Positions 1 to 8,757 of a stretch of DNA of 64,000 bases are shown piece after piece. The DNA is from Anaerolineaceae bacterium. Lineage in GTDB: Bacteria; Chloroflexota; Anaerolineae; Aggregatilineales; Phototrophicaceae. Within the stretch, counting starts at the first letter, position 1. The number at the start of each line of letters is the position of its first letter. The DNA is taken from positions 53,982 to 117,981 of the forward strand of contig PABP01000005.1 in the NCBI GenBank assembly GCA_002699585.1. The letters run 5' to 3'. The notes under the pieces were generated by a model. That model was not told the DNA's origin. It searched no databases and saw only the letters and a program-made list of their open reading frames with translations. The position numbers and the translations under genes are program-made.

Positions 1-91
1 GATTGTGATGGTCGTCTTGATGGTCATCTTGATGAGCGTCTGAATCGTGGGCGGACGGGCGATGACTGGTATGGGCAGCGTGTTCTGTCAT
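1..91 (-). CDS. N-terminal fragment of a His-rich protein, possibly a metal transporter
   Basis: This is the first 30 codons of a gene that runs off the left edge of the window. The start codon is at 89-91 on the minus strand, and an AAAGGG ribosome binding site lies seven bases upstream of it. The peptide begins MTEHAAHTSHRP and then becomes a His/Asp/Gln tract with repeated DDH and HQDD. Cytosolic tails of this kind are common on zinc and cobalt efflux proteins (CDF family), metal ATPases and metallochaperones, but no family domain is visible here. The gene is divergent from the rhamnose cluster across a 183-bp gap. The gene is likely real; the transport role is only a guess. Confidence 0.55.
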   Translation of the reverse strand, partial: MTEHAAHTSHRPSAHDSDAHQDDHQDDHHN

Positions 92-274
92 GGTGTGCCC
101 TTTCAATAATAGTCTTTACTTCATGATAAGGCCTAGACGCATCACTTTCAGGCGAATGCACCGAATTCTGAGCAGATGCTCAGGCAATCTAATACAATTC
201 CAAGGGGTTTGCGGCGGTGATCGGCGCAGGGCATAATGGCCCCAGATTGATCCGCATCAGATAGATAGGCTGCT

Positions 275-1723
275 ATGTCCCTCCTGATACTCGACATGGG
301 TAGTTCTTCCGTGCGTGCCCTGCTCTTTGATGACGCACTACAACTTATCAGCAGCGCCCAACGCCATCACCAGTTCGATGTCAGCGAACCGAGCGAAGCC
401 ACAGCCCAGCCAGAGCCATTACGCGCATTACTAGAGCAGTGCATCGACGATGTGCTGCTGCACTCAGCCGCCAACAACATTCGTGCGGTAGCAGCCGCTT
501 GCTTCGTCGGTAACCTGCTGGGGGTCGATGCCGACTATCAACCCGTAACGCCGCTGTATACCTATGCCGACAGCCGCAGCGCAGATTCTGTGGAAATTTT
601 AGCTACTATGACCGACCACGCCGCCACGCTCCAGCGGACCGGATGCCGCGTGCATACGGCTTATCATGCGCCCAAGCTGCACTGGCTGCGCACCGCCCAA
701 CCCGACTTATTCCAAAAAGTTACCCAATGGACGGACTTCGCCACGTACTGCATGACGGGCTGGTTCGGGCGGCAAGTGCCATGCAGCTATTCTGTCGCAT
801 CTTGGAGTGGGCTGCTCAACCGTGAGACACTCGATTGGGACGAAAGTTGGCTGGCACTGTTGGGACTCAGTCGTGAGCAGTTCCCACCTTTGGCTGATGT
901 CACCCTGGTACAAATCGGGTTGGGCGATACCTACGCCGCTCGTTGGCCCGCCCTGCGTGATGTGCCCTTTTTGCTGGCTTTGGGTGACGGTGCAGCGGCC
1001 AATATCGGCAGCGGTGCAACCACGGCCGACACGCTGGCGCTGACCATCGGCACGACTGCCGCCCTGCGCCGCATCGTCAACGGCACCCCACCACCCGTTC
1101 CGGAAGGGTTGTGGGCCTACCGCGTGACTAAAGATAAGCATCTGGTGGGGGGCGCGACCACCGAAGGCGGCAATTTGTATCAATGGGCACGCAGCACGCT
1201 CAATCTGCCAGAAGACGATGTACTGGAAACGGCCCTACTCACCAACGAACCGGGCGCACATGGCCTGACGCTGCTGCCCTTATTGGCCGGAGAACGCAGT
1301 CCGGGGTGGTGGGCGCAAGCCAACGGCATCATGACCGGGCTGCGCCTGGGCACCACGCCGACGGACATCCTGCAAGCCCTGATGGAAGCGGTCGCGCTGC
1401 GGCTGGCGATCATTGCGCAGCAGTTAGGTCATTCACAGCGAGTCTATGCGGGTGGTGGCGCATTGCATCGCTCAGCGGCTTGGTCGCAAATGCTAGCCGA
1501 TGCCCTCGACGTGCCCCTGTACCTGCTAGCCACGCCGGAAGTCACTGCACGCGGTGCAGCGATATTGGCCCTGCATACGCTGGATGGTACCCGCCTGGAA
1601 GACGTCCCGGTTCCGGTAAAAACAATCTACGAGCCCCGCGTGGCCTATCGTCAGCAGTGGCGCGATATGCAACACGCACAACAGCAGCTTTACGATCACA
1701 TGCGCCACCAGAATGCAGATTGA
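275..1723 (+). CDS. FGGY-family carbohydrate kinase, probable L-rhamnulokinase by context
   Basis: The 482-residue protein has the FGGY kinase layout. Residues 7-19 form the first phosphate loop (DMGSSSVRALLFD). GDGAAANIGSGA at 237-248 carries the likely catalytic Asp, IGTTAALR at 258-265 is the second phosphate motif, and AGGGALHRS near 395 is the adenosine motif. On sequence alone it resembles gluconokinase/xylulokinase-type members as much as classical RhaB. The neighbouring mutarotase, isomerase and rhamnulose-1-phosphate aldolase make ATP-dependent phosphorylation of L-rhamnulose the best assignment. The start at 275 has TAGG five bases upstream. Kinase activity is near certain; the substrate is inferred. 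Confidence 0.85.
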   Translation: MSLLILDMGSSSVRALLFDDALQLISSAQRHHQFDVSEPSEATAQPEPLRALLEQCIDDVLLHSAANNIRAVAAACFVGNLLGVDADYQPVTPLYTYADSRSADSVEILATMTDHAATLQRTGCRVHTAYHAPKLHWLRTAQPDLFQKVTQWTDFATYCMTGWFGRQVPCSYSVASWSGLLNRETLDWDESWLALLGLSREQFPPLADVTLVQIGLGDTYAARWPALRDVPFLLALGDGAAANIGSGATTADTLALTIGTTAALRRIVNGTPPPVPEGLWAYRVTKDKHLVGGATTEGGNLYQWARSTLNLPEDDVLETALLTNEPGAHGLTLLPLLAGERSPGWWAQANGIMTGLRLGTTPTDILQALMEAVALRLAIIAQQLGHSQRVYAGGGALHRSAAWSQMLADALDVPLYLLATPEVTARGAAILALHTLDGTRLEDVPVPVKTIYEPRVAYRQQWRDMQHAQQQLYDHMRHQNAD

Positions 1724-1867
1724 GGCTTTCGTCTACTTTCATTTTACTTCATTCTCTTTGACTTGTCATCGAAAAAGGTTTACTATCCCCTATGGGCGGA
1801 CCCGCCCACGGCTTCAGTGCGTCCCAAACCTGGGCCATCCCATTTGTTAGAAAAGAAGGGGCTTTTT

Positions 1868-2191
1868 ATGAAACGTGTTGGTTTTATGATGAAAGTTAAG
1901 CAAGAGCTGATTGACGAGTACAAAGAGCATCATCGCAATGTCTGGCCGGAGATGAAAGAAGCGTTAAGTGCCTGTGGCTGGAAAAATTATTCCCTGTTCT
2001 TGCTGCCCGATGGCCGGATGTTCGGCTATTTTGAAACGCCGGAATCGTTGCAAGCGGCGATCGCCTGCATGGAAGAAACCGAGGTCAATGGCCGCTGGCA
2101 AGCGATGATGTCCCCTTATTTTGAACTGCCAGAAGGCGCACGTCCCGACCAGACCATGATGGAAATTGAAGAAGTCTTCCATATTGATTAA
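1868..2191 (+). CDS. rhaM: L-rhamnose mutarotase
   Basis: This 107-residue protein interconverts the alpha and beta anomers of L-rhamnose and so feeds the isomerase. It has the family's usual length and a dimeric alpha/beta-barrel pattern. The EHHRNVWPEM segment at residues 20-29 supplies the catalytic His, and a conserved Tyr (about 40) and a Trp in RWQAMM follow. An upstream in-frame extension to 1763 exists, but the ATG at 1868 follows AAGGGG and matches the family N-terminus, so that start was chosen. It lies 145 bp after the kinase gene and 135 bp before the isomerase gene. Confidence 0.93.
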   Translation: MKRVGFMMKVKQELIDEYKEHHRNVWPEMKEALSACGWKNYSLFLLPDGRMFGYFETPESLQAAIACMEETEVNGRWQAMMSPYFELPEGARPDQTMMEIEEVFHID

Positions 2192-2200
2192 AGTGGCAAG

Positions 2201-2300
2201 TTTTTAGTCGTTAGTTGTTAGTTAGACTAACTGGCAAACGTGCTAAAAAACGGCATGCTATTACGAACAGCAGTCTAAAAACTAAAAACCAAGAACTAAA
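2201..2300. repeat. Hairpin-rich intergenic repeat-like spacer
   Basis: The rhaM-rhaI gap is built from TTAGTT/CTAAAA-type words. TTTTTAGT at 2201-2208 is mirrored by ACTAAAAA at 2281-2288, and a 6-bp stem (GTTAGT/ACTAAC, loop TAG) sits at 2217-2231. The composition differs from the neighbouring genes and looks like a degenerate miniature palindromic element. It could also fold in the intercistronic mRNA. No second copy was noticed in this window. Confidence 0.3.
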
Positions 2301-2326
2301 GTCAGAGTCTTTTTATAGGAGTTTTG

Positions 2327-3580
2327 ATGAGCAATTTAGAGAGTGCTTTTGCACTGGCCAAAGAACGCTATGCAGCCCTCGGCGTCGATGTCGATGCCGC
2401 TATGGAACAACTGAGTAAGATCGCCATCAGCCTGCATTGCTGGCAGGGCGATGACGTCGGCGGATTTGAAGACCCGGAGCGCGGCCTGAGTGGCGGCATC
2501 ATGGCGACGGGCAATTATATCGGTAAAGCGCGTTCAGTTGCGGAGCTGCGGCAAGACCTGGACAAAGCCTACAGCCTGATCCCCGGCGACCACCGCCTGA
2601 ACCTGCATGCCATCTACCTGGATACGGATCAAAAAGTCGCCCGCAATGAAATTCTGCCGGAGCACTTCGCCAGTTGGGCCGATTGGGGCAAGGCCAACAA
2701 TCACGGCATCGACTTCAACCCAACACTGTTTTCGCATCCACTAGCGGATGATGGCTTCACGCTGGCCTCAGAAGACGAAGGCATCCGCCAATTCTGGGTG
2801 GAGCACTGCATCGCCAGCCGTGAAATTGGCGCATATTTGGGCGAAGAATTGGGCACACCAGCTATCACCAACATCTGGATACCGGATGGCTACAAAGATA
2901 CACCCTATGATCGCTTTGGGCCGCGTCTGCGCCTGCGCGATTCGTTGGACATTATCTTCAAGAAAGACCTGAACCCGGCCTATAACCTGGATGCAATCGA
3001 AAGCAAGCTGTTCGGGTTAGGTGCGGAAAGCTATACAGTCGGCTCGCATGAATTCTACCTGGGCTACGCTGTCGCCAACCAGAAGGTGCTTTGCCTGGAC
3101 GCTGGACATTTCCACCCGACAGAGTACATCTCCGACAAGATTTCGTCAGTGATGCTGTTCGTGCCGGAATTGCTGCTGCACGTCAGCCGCCCGGTGCGTT
3201 GGGATAGCGACCACGTCGTCACCCTAACCGACGAACTACAAGCGATCATGCAGCAGTTGGTGCGCAACCGCTTCTTAGAGCGCACCCACATCGGCCTGGA
3301 CTTCTTCGACGCCAGCATCAACCGTGTCGCTGCCTGGGTGATTGGTACGCGCAACGCGATCCGGGCACTGTTGATGGCTATGCTGGAGCCGCACGATATG
3401 CTGCGTAAATACGAAAGCGAAGGCAAATTCACAGAACGTCTGGCGCTGCAAGAAGAACTCAAAGGCATGCCCTTCGGCGCAGTCTGGGATATGTACTGCG
3501 AAAAGCAGGGCGTCCCGGTCGGCTTCGATTACATGGGCGAAATCCAGGCCTATGAAAAGGCCGTTCTGGCGCAGCGTTAA
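2327..3580 (+). CDS. rhaI: L-rhamnose isomerase
   Basis: The 417-residue TIM-barrel enzyme converts L-rhamnose to L-rhamnulose with divalent metals. It resembles the RhaI type (Pseudomonas stutzeri-like) more than E. coli RhaA. A metal-binding segment [10 protein letters not shown] lies near residue 258, with further conserved acidic residues before and after it. The start is the ATG at 2327, placed five bases after AGGAG; a TTG one codon upstream is too close to that site. It sits in a same-strand series with the mutarotase upstream and the aldolase-dehydrogenase downstream, which fixes the substrate with good confidence. Confidence 0.93.
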   Translation: MSNLESAFALAKERYAALGVDVDAAMEQLSKIAISLHCWQGDDVGGFEDPERGLSGGIMATGNYIGKARSVAELRQDLDKAYSLIPGDHRLNLHAIYLDTDQKVARNEILPEHFASWADWGKANNHGIDFNPTLFSHPLADDGFTLASEDEGIRQFWVEHCIASREIGAYLGEELGTPAITNIWIPDGYKDTPYDRFGPRLRLRDSLDIIFKKDLNPAYNLDAIESKLFGLGAESYTVGSHEFYLGYAVANQKVLCLDAGHFHPTEYISDKISSVMLFVPELLLHVSRPVRWDSDHVVTLTDELQAIMQQLVRNRFLERTHIGLDFFDASINRVAAWVIGTRNAIRALLMAMLEPHDMLRKYESEGKFTERLALQEELKGMPFGAVWDMYCEKQGVPVGFDYMGEIQAYEKAVLAQR

Positions 3581-3584
3581 AAAA

Positions 3585-3693
3585 GACCCCCATCCTCGGT
3601 CCTTCCCCCGAAGGAGGAAGGATGCCTTGCTAATCAGCTTGGTAATTTAAGAAAATCCCCTCTCCTTCGGGGAGGGGATCTAGGGGTGGGGTC
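3585..3693 (-). repeat. Dispersed hairpin-rich repeat, copy 1
   Basis: This element of about 109 bp is bounded by GACCCC at its left end and GGGGTC at its right end. It contains a 9-bp stem with a TTC loop (CCCCTCTCC/GGGGAGGGG with one wobble) and a second CCTTCC/GGAAGG stem. Read on the minus strand it matches the segments at 18085-18160 and 63824-63927. The shared words are CCCACCCCTA, ATCCCCTCCCC and GGCATCCTTCC. It lies between the isomerase and aldolase genes, so its hairpins may also attenuate transcription. Confidence 0.7.
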
Positions 3694-3755
3694 TCAAATA
3701 CCCATCAATTTTCCCTGTAAACCGATTTGTGGTGTCAACCAAACAAAGGAACAAC

Positions 3756-5951
3756 ATGGACCTCTATAAACCGAATGAATACAAGCATGTCAATTATGGC
3801 TGGGACGATGCCTATGCCGACACGCTTGATCCTGTCGAACGGCTGGTGTATCGCTCTAACATATTGGGCGATGACCAGCGCGTCACCAATACCGGCGGCG
3901 GCAACACGTCATCGAAGATCATCATGAAAGACCCGCTGACGGGCGAAGATGTCGATATTATGTACGTCAAAGGCAGCGGCGGCGACCTGCGCACCGCCAA
4001 ACGCGCCAACTTCGCCTCGTTGTATATGGATAAGGTCGAGGCGCTGAAGGACGTTTACGATCAGGCTGAGGTCAAAGGCGTCAAAACCGAGATCGAAGAC
4101 GCGATGGTCGCCATGTATCCGCACTGCGTCTACAACCTGAACCCCCGCGCCAGCTCGATTGATACGCCGCTGCACGCCTTCATTCCCTATCGCCATGTGG
4201 ATCACACGCACCCGAACGCGGTCATCGCCATTGCGGCTTGCAGCAACGGCCCGGAACTGACCAAGGAAATCTACGGCGACGAGGTCGTCTGGGTAGATTG
4301 GCAGCGCCCTGGCTTCGACCTAGGGTTGGTGCTGGAACAAACCATCGCGGAGAATCCGGGCATTGTCGGCATCATCCTGGGCGCACATGGCCTCATCAAC
4401 TGGGCCAATGACGACAAGGAATGCTACGAACTGTCGCTGACGTTGATCGAAAAAGCAGATCGCTATCTAGAAGCACACAACAAAGGCGATCAAACTTTCG
4501 GCGGGCAGAAGTACCAGGCATTGCCGGAACTGGATGCCAACGCGGTGTTGTATGACGTGCTGCCTGTGCTGCGCGGCATGATCAGCCAGGAACAGCGCTT
4601 CATCGGCACGGTGCAGCGCGACGACGCGATTTTGACCTTCGTCAACAGCAACGATGCGGCCCGTCTGGCGGAACTGGGCACCTCTTGCCCGGATCACTTC
4701 CTGCGTACCAAAATCAAGCCGATGTATATCGACTGGAACCCGCAGTCGGAAGATGTGGAAGCCCTGCTCGGTAAGCTGGAAACGGGCATCGAACAGTACC
4801 GCAAAGACTATTCCAGCTACTATAACGACTGCAAACGGCCTGACAGCCCCGCTATCCGCGATGCCAACCCGCGCGTGGTCCTGATTCCGGGTGTGGGCAT
4901 GATCGCCTGGGGTAAGAATAAGAGCGAATCGCGGGTGACAGCCGAGTTTTACAATAACGCTGTCGCCGTAATGCGCGGCTCGGAAGCGGTCGGCGAGTAT
5001 TTGGCGCTACCGCGTCAGGAAGCCTTCGATATTGAGTATTGGGCGCTGGAAGAAGCCAAACTGCGCCGCATGCCGCCGGAAAAAGCCCTGGCCCGTAATG
5101 TGGTCGTGGTAGTGGGCGCTGGTAGTGGCATCGGTGTATCGACGGCGCTGCGCGTGGCCAAAGATGGCGCGAATGTGGTCTGTGTCGACCTGAATGCCGA
5201 GGCCACCGAAGCAACCGCCAAGCAGCTCACCGATATTTACGGGGTGGGCATCGGTGTTGCCGGAACGGGCATCAGCGGTAGTGGACCCGCTATCGGCCTG
5301 AGCGCGGACATCACCAAGCGCGAGAGCGTGGAGGCCATGTTCAAGCAAGTGCTTCTGGCTTATGGTGGCATCGACAACGTGATTGTGACCGCTGGCGTAT
5401 TTGTCTCGCCGGATAAGACTGGGCACGTCACCGATGCACAATGGCGCTTTACGTTCGATGTCAACGTGCTGGGCGGCTACACCGTCGCTGATGTAGCCCG
5501 TCCCATCTGGGAGAAGCAGGGCATCAAGGGCACGTTGGTGCTAACGACCAGCGTCAACGGCGTCGTCTCCAAGAAGGGATCGGTGGCTTACGATACCAGC
5601 AAAGCGGCAGCCAACCACCTCATCCGTGAATTGGCCGTTGAGCTATCGCCGCTGGTGCGCGTGAATGGCCTCGCCCCGGCGACCGTCGTCGAAGGCAGCA
5701 GCATGTTCCCGCGCGACCGTGTGATTGTGTCGCTGACCAAGTACAACGTTGATTTCAGCGAAGACGAAGACACGGAAACGCTGCGCAGCAAGCTGGCCAA
5801 CTTCTATGCCCAGCGCACGCTGACCAAAAGCCCCATCACACCTGATGACCAGGCCGAGGTCGCTTACCTGCTGAGCACGGATGCGTTCAGCAAGACGACT
5901 GGGCAAATTTTCAGCGTCGATGGTGGACTGCATGAGGCGTTCCTGCGCTAA
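3756..5951 (+). CDS. rhaEW: Bifunctional rhamnulose-1-phosphate aldolase / lactaldehyde dehydrogenase
   Basis: The 731-residue fusion joins a class II zinc aldolase (about residues 15-430) to a short-chain dehydrogenase (about 445-731). The aldolase half should split L-rhamnulose 1-phosphate into dihydroxyacetone phosphate and L-lactaldehyde. HVDHTHPNA near residue 147 provides the zinc histidines. The SDR half has the NAD-binding GAGSGIG loop near 453 and the YDTSK catalytic pair near 611, and should oxidise lactaldehyde to lactate. The start at 3756 follows AAAGGA; earlier in-frame codons lack support. The fusion matches the RhaEW type known from Chloroflexus and Bacillus. Passing the aldehyde between domains is an inference. 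Confidence 0.93.
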   Translation: MDLYKPNEYKHVNYGWDDAYADTLDPVERLVYRSNILGDDQRVTNTGGGNTSSKIIMKDPLTGEDVDIMYVKGSGGDLRTAKRANFASLYMDKVEALKDVYDQAEVKGVKTEIEDAMVAMYPHCVYNLNPRASSIDTPLHAFIPYRHVDHTHPNAVIAIAACSNGPELTKEIYGDEVVWVDWQRPGFDLGLVLEQTIAENPGIVGIILGAHGLINWANDDKECYELSLTLIEKADRYLEAHNKGDQTFGGQKYQALPELDANAVLYDVLPVLRGMISQEQRFIGTVQRDDAILTFVNSNDAARLAELGTSCPDHFLRTKIKPMYIDWNPQSEDVEALLGKLETGIEQYRKDYSSYYNDCKRPDSPAIRDANPRVVLIPGVGMIAWGKNKSESRVTAEFYNNAVAVMRGSEAVGEYLALPRQEAFDIEYWALEEAKLRRMPPEKALARNVVVVVGAGSGIGVSTALRVAKDGANVVCVDLNAEATEATAKQLTDIYGVGIGVAGTGISGSGPAIGLSADITKRESVEAMFKQVLLAYGGIDNVIVTAGVFVSPDKTGHVTDAQWRFTFDVNVLGGYTVADVARPIWEKQGIKGTLVLTTSVNGVVSKKGSVAYDTSKAAANHLIRELAVELSPLVRVNGLAPATVVEGSSMFPRDRVIVSLTKYNVDFSEDEDTETLRSKLANFYAQRTLTKSPITPDDQAEVAYLLSTDAFSKTTGQIFSVDGGLHEAFLR

Positions 5952-6048
5952 AATTTGCGTTAAAATAGACCGACATGGATGCAGGGCACTGGCTCTGCAT
6001 CCAGACTTCTTACCTGAAAACTTTATTGAGTCAGAAAGCCGCGCGACC

Positions 6049-6813
6049 ATGCTTGAGCGTCCCTCCCCTAAAGGCAAACCCGTTTCCCTCTTTGTGACCT
6101 GTATCGTCGATATGATCTACCCCGATACGGGTATGTCGGTCGTGCGAATTCTGGAGCACCTGGGCATTGAGGTCGGTTTCCCGATGGCCCAGACCTGCTG
6201 CGGCCAGCCGGGATTCAACAGCGGCTACCGGGACGAAGCCAAAGCAGTTGCCAAGCAATTTTTGCGTGCATTTGAAGGCGCTGAGGTGATTGTTTCGCCG
6301 TCCGGCTCGTGCGTGGCGATGGTCCGCCATGAGTACACGACCCTGTTCGCCGATGACCCGGAGTGGCTGCCCAAAGCGGAACGCGCGGCGTCCATCACAT
6401 GGGAATTTACGGAATATCTGGTGGATGGGCTGGGCATCGAAGACCTCAACCTCAAGCTGCCGGAAAAGCAAACCTTCACGTTCCATGATGCCTGTCACGG
6501 CCTGCGCCTGCTCGGACTGCAAGAAGGGGCGCGTAAGCTGATGAGTCATGTAGAAAATGCCGAAATCGAAGAGATGAACGAGTGCGATGTCTGCTGCGGT
6601 TTTGGTGGGCTGTTCGCGGTGAAGATGCCCAACGTCAGCAATGCCATGCTGCAAGCCAAGATCGCCAATATCGAAGCGGCTGATGCCGAGACAGTCGTCA
6701 CGGGCGATGCGAGCTGCCTGACGCAGATGAACGGCGGCCTGACCCGCAAGAACTCCGATAAGCACGTTGAGCATATCGCGGACGTGCTGGCAAGTGGTCT
6801 GCCGAAGGGGTAG
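6049..6813 (+). CDS. lutA: LutA/LldE-type Fe-S oxidoreductase subunit
   Basis: The 254-residue protein carries the two CCG-type cysteine motifs of the lactate-utilisation A subunit: TCCGQPGF near residue 48 and CDVCCGFGG near residue 179. Together with LutB and LutC this family oxidises L-lactate to pyruvate. That fits directly after an enzyme that makes lactate from lactaldehyde. LutB and LutC do not follow, so partners must lie elsewhere or be different. The start at 6049 gives the family length; the longer frame back to 5881 overlaps the previous gene. A GGATGCAG/CTGCATCC hairpin at 5977-6002 lies just upstream. Confidence 0.88.
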   Translation: MLERPSPKGKPVSLFVTCIVDMIYPDTGMSVVRILEHLGIEVGFPMAQTCCGQPGFNSGYRDEAKAVAKQFLRAFEGAEVIVSPSGSCVAMVRHEYTTLFADDPEWLPKAERAASITWEFTEYLVDGLGIEDLNLKLPEKQTFTFHDACHGLRLLGLQEGARKLMSHVENAEIEEMNECDVCCGFGGLFAVKMPNVSNAMLQAKIANIEAADAETVVTGDASCLTQMNGGLTRKNSDKHVEHIADVLASGLPKG

Positions 6814-6888
6814 TAACGACTTTGATTTACAGGGGTGAATCGACTAGAATGAAGATCGAATAGTAGTCCAAGTTGGCTGGATACTGAG

Positions 6889-7356
6889 ATGATCTTTCAA
6901 CACACGCTAGACAACGTCCTCGCTGAAAGAAAGACACAAACGCGCCGCGTTATTCATTCTGGCGATGCAGAAATACGTGGTCGCTACAATCGCATTGAGG
7001 CTGTTCTTACAAATGGCCGATTAAAGTGGGTAGTCGGTCGGACCTATGCTGTACAAGCAGGTCGATGTGAGCCGTCTATTGCTCGCATACAGATTACAAA
7101 GATTAACAGCCAATGTGTTAAGTACATCTCCACTCGTGATGCCATCGAAGAAGGTTTCAGTAGCAAAAGAGAATTCTTAGAAACCTGGAAAAAGATACAC
7201 GGGCCAAACTCGTTAGATCTTCGTGTCTGGATTGTCAACTTCAAACTCGTAGCAGAAGCTATTGAAGGATATCCAACTGCAGATATAATTAATATTAAGG
7301 ACAAGCTAGAAGTTAGTATAAGCGATGCGAATAGACGACCTGGTTATTCTAGGTAG
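6889..7356 (+). CDS. ASCH-domain-like protein
   Basis: This 155-residue protein has the N-terminal pattern of ASCH domains, with KTQTRRV at 16-22 followed by a beta-rich region (VVGRTYAVQ, ARIQITKI) and a helical part with EEGFSSKREFLETW. ASCH belongs to the PUA superfamily and is thought to bind RNA or modified nucleotides. Codon use is AT-rich compared with the genes on either side, which suggests transfer. The last 32 bases overlap the start of the next gene, so the two are probably translated together. The target is unknown. Confidence 0.6.
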   Translation: MIFQHTLDNVLAERKTQTRRVIHSGDAEIRGRYNRIEAVLTNGRLKWVVGRTYAVQAGRCEPSIARIQITKINSQCVKYISTRDAIEEGFSSKREFLETWKKIHGPNSLDLRVWIVNFKLVAEAIEGYPTADIINIKDKLEVSISDANRRPGYSR

Positions 7357-8080
7357 GGCAGCTCCCCAGCACTTAAAGAACGGTAGAACCACAATCTGTT
7401 TAGGTGGTTGGTCGTATGAACATGGATTTATCAGAATCTATCCCACCAAAGTTCGAATGGGTGTCAGTCGTTGGGACGTTATCAGCGTAGACGTTGAAAA
7501 GAATGTTGCGGATACTAGGAACGAAAGCTGGAAAATAGTCGGATCACGTGAAAATTGGGATTATCTAGAAGATTCTGTTCGCAAAGTAGGTAGGGTAAAA
7601 AATTCTGACCAGCGCCGAGAAATCGTAACAGATAACCTAACTTCATGCGTAAGTGAATTGAACAACAATCACATAAGTCTTGGCTTTATAAAACCCCAAA
7701 TCATTCATAAGATGTATTTTGGCAAAAACGATCAATATGGCAAACCCATCCAACTACCATTATTAGAATCCTATGCCAAAGAATGGCCCAAAGTAAAATA
7801 CGATTATGAACTAGAGCCTCGACTCAAATATTCTTGTGAGCAATGCCAAACCAAACAAGGTTTTCATGACCAAGTTATACTTGAGTGGGGATTTTACGAA
7901 GGTATGAGAAAGAACCCTGATAATCTTGAACAAGTATGGGAAAATGCCCAATTCTTGTCTGATGAACATGAAATCTTTTTGTTTGTTGGAAATCAGCAAA
8001 ATAGAAGAAATTCTTATGTAATTATCAGTGTTATTCGCCTCAAGAAACAAGAAAAACCAACCACCAAGAGTATGTTTTAG
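7325..8080 (+). CDS. Unknown protein with RIYP and FVGN motifs, partner of the ASCH-like protein
   Basis: The 251-residue protein is not assigned to a named family. Its N-terminus (GWSYEHGFIRIYP, residues 28-40) and C-terminus (CEQCQ near 171, then a conserved His, then EIFLFVGNQ near 219) recall a widespread family of uncharacterised prokaryotic proteins. Those share a start like AGI..GEWIRIYP, a late Cys/His site and a final FFVG strand. The CxxC plus His could bind a metal. It overlaps the upstream ASCH-like gene by 32 bases and shares its AT-rich composition. No catalytic function can be stated. Confidence 0.65.
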   Translation: MRIDDLVILGRAAPQHLKNGRTTICLGGWSYEHGFIRIYPTKVRMGVSRWDVISVDVEKNVADTRNESWKIVGSRENWDYLEDSVRKVGRVKNSDQRREIVTDNLTSCVSELNNNHISLGFIKPQIIHKMYFGKNDQYGKPIQLPLLESYAKEWPKVKYDYELEPRLKYSCEQCQTKQGFHDQVILEWGFYEGMRKNPDNLEQVWENAQFLSDEHEIFLFVGNQQNRRNSYVIISVIRLKKQEKPTTKSMF

Positions 8081-8082
8081 CG

Positions 8083-8700
8083 CTATATACAGTTACCTCG
8101 CCCCGGCAAGCGGCAGAAGAGGTACTGTACTTCGCCTTCGCTGACGAAATCCTCCAGCAGGGGACGCGAGAACACGAAATCGCGGCGAAACGCGCCGTTG
8201 TCGTGGCAGGTCAGGCAATCGTTACGATTTTCCGTGCTGGGCAGCATGGACTGGGCATCGAACGAGCCAAAGTTCCAGTCGATCACGCCGATGGGCGTCG
8301 GTAGCTGGTTGACGGTCCAGTCGTCCCGCTTTTCGATCATGTGAATATTGGGCTGCATCGCTCCGGCGACGTAGTGGCCATCACTACCCCGCAGCGGATT
8401 TCCAAGTAAATCAGCCTGCGCATCATAAGTTTCAATGATGATCTGTGTGCCATACGGAATCTCCTCACCCGCTGCGACCGCAGCCACCACATCTGGCGCG
8501 GCATACACATGGCGCACGGTATGGTCGGGTCGGTCAATCACCAGATACAGTGAAAAATCATCACGGTAATTGGCAGGTAAGGTCATGCCGAAGTTGGGCA
8601 CGTTGGCAGGTGCAGGCTTGGGCTGCTGCGTCAGCGCTGCCAAAACGAGCAGGCCAATCACCAGTCCGGCATAGATCAGGGGCAGGAATTTTTTCATCAT
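8083..8700 (-). CDS. Membrane-anchored cytochrome P460-like haem protein
   Basis: The protein of about 205 residues begins with one hydrophobic anchor (residues 5-25, no lipobox Cys). A beta-rich domain follows, with YDAQADLLGNP and GHYVAGAMQPN. A single c-type haem motif CLTCH lies near residue 165, and then GAFRRDFVFSRPLL. This order fits the cytochrome P460 family, which includes enzymes oxidising hydroxylamine or handling NO and others of unknown role. The cross-linking Lys typical of true P460 cannot be confirmed by eye. Two adjacent ATGs (8700, 8697) are possible starts and neither has a strong ribosome binding site. Confidence 0.65.
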   Translation of the reverse strand: MMKKFLPLIYAGLVIGLLVLAALTQQPKPAPANVPNFGMTLPANYRDDFSLYLVIDRPDHTVRHVYAAPDVVAAVAAGEEIPYGTQIIIETYDAQADLLGNPLRGSDGHYVAGAMQPNIHMIEKRDDWTVNQLPTPIGVIDWNFGSFDAQSMLPSTENRNDCLTCHDNGAFRRDFVFSRPLLEDFVSEGEVQYLFCRLPGRGNCI

Positions 8701-8757
8701 GCAGAGATTGTAGCCCCAAATTATGACCACAATCTAACGAATTCGATAAGAAGCTGA

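Noticed and set aside
2215..2418. 67-codon plus-strand frame over the rhaM-rhaI gap
   Set aside because: It runs through the repeat-like spacer into the well-supported rhaI gene in another frame.
6031..6774. 247-codon open frame on the minus strand across the lutA gene
   Set aside because: It is a shadow of the GC-rich lutA coding strand; the protein has no recognisable pattern while LutA has clear motifs.
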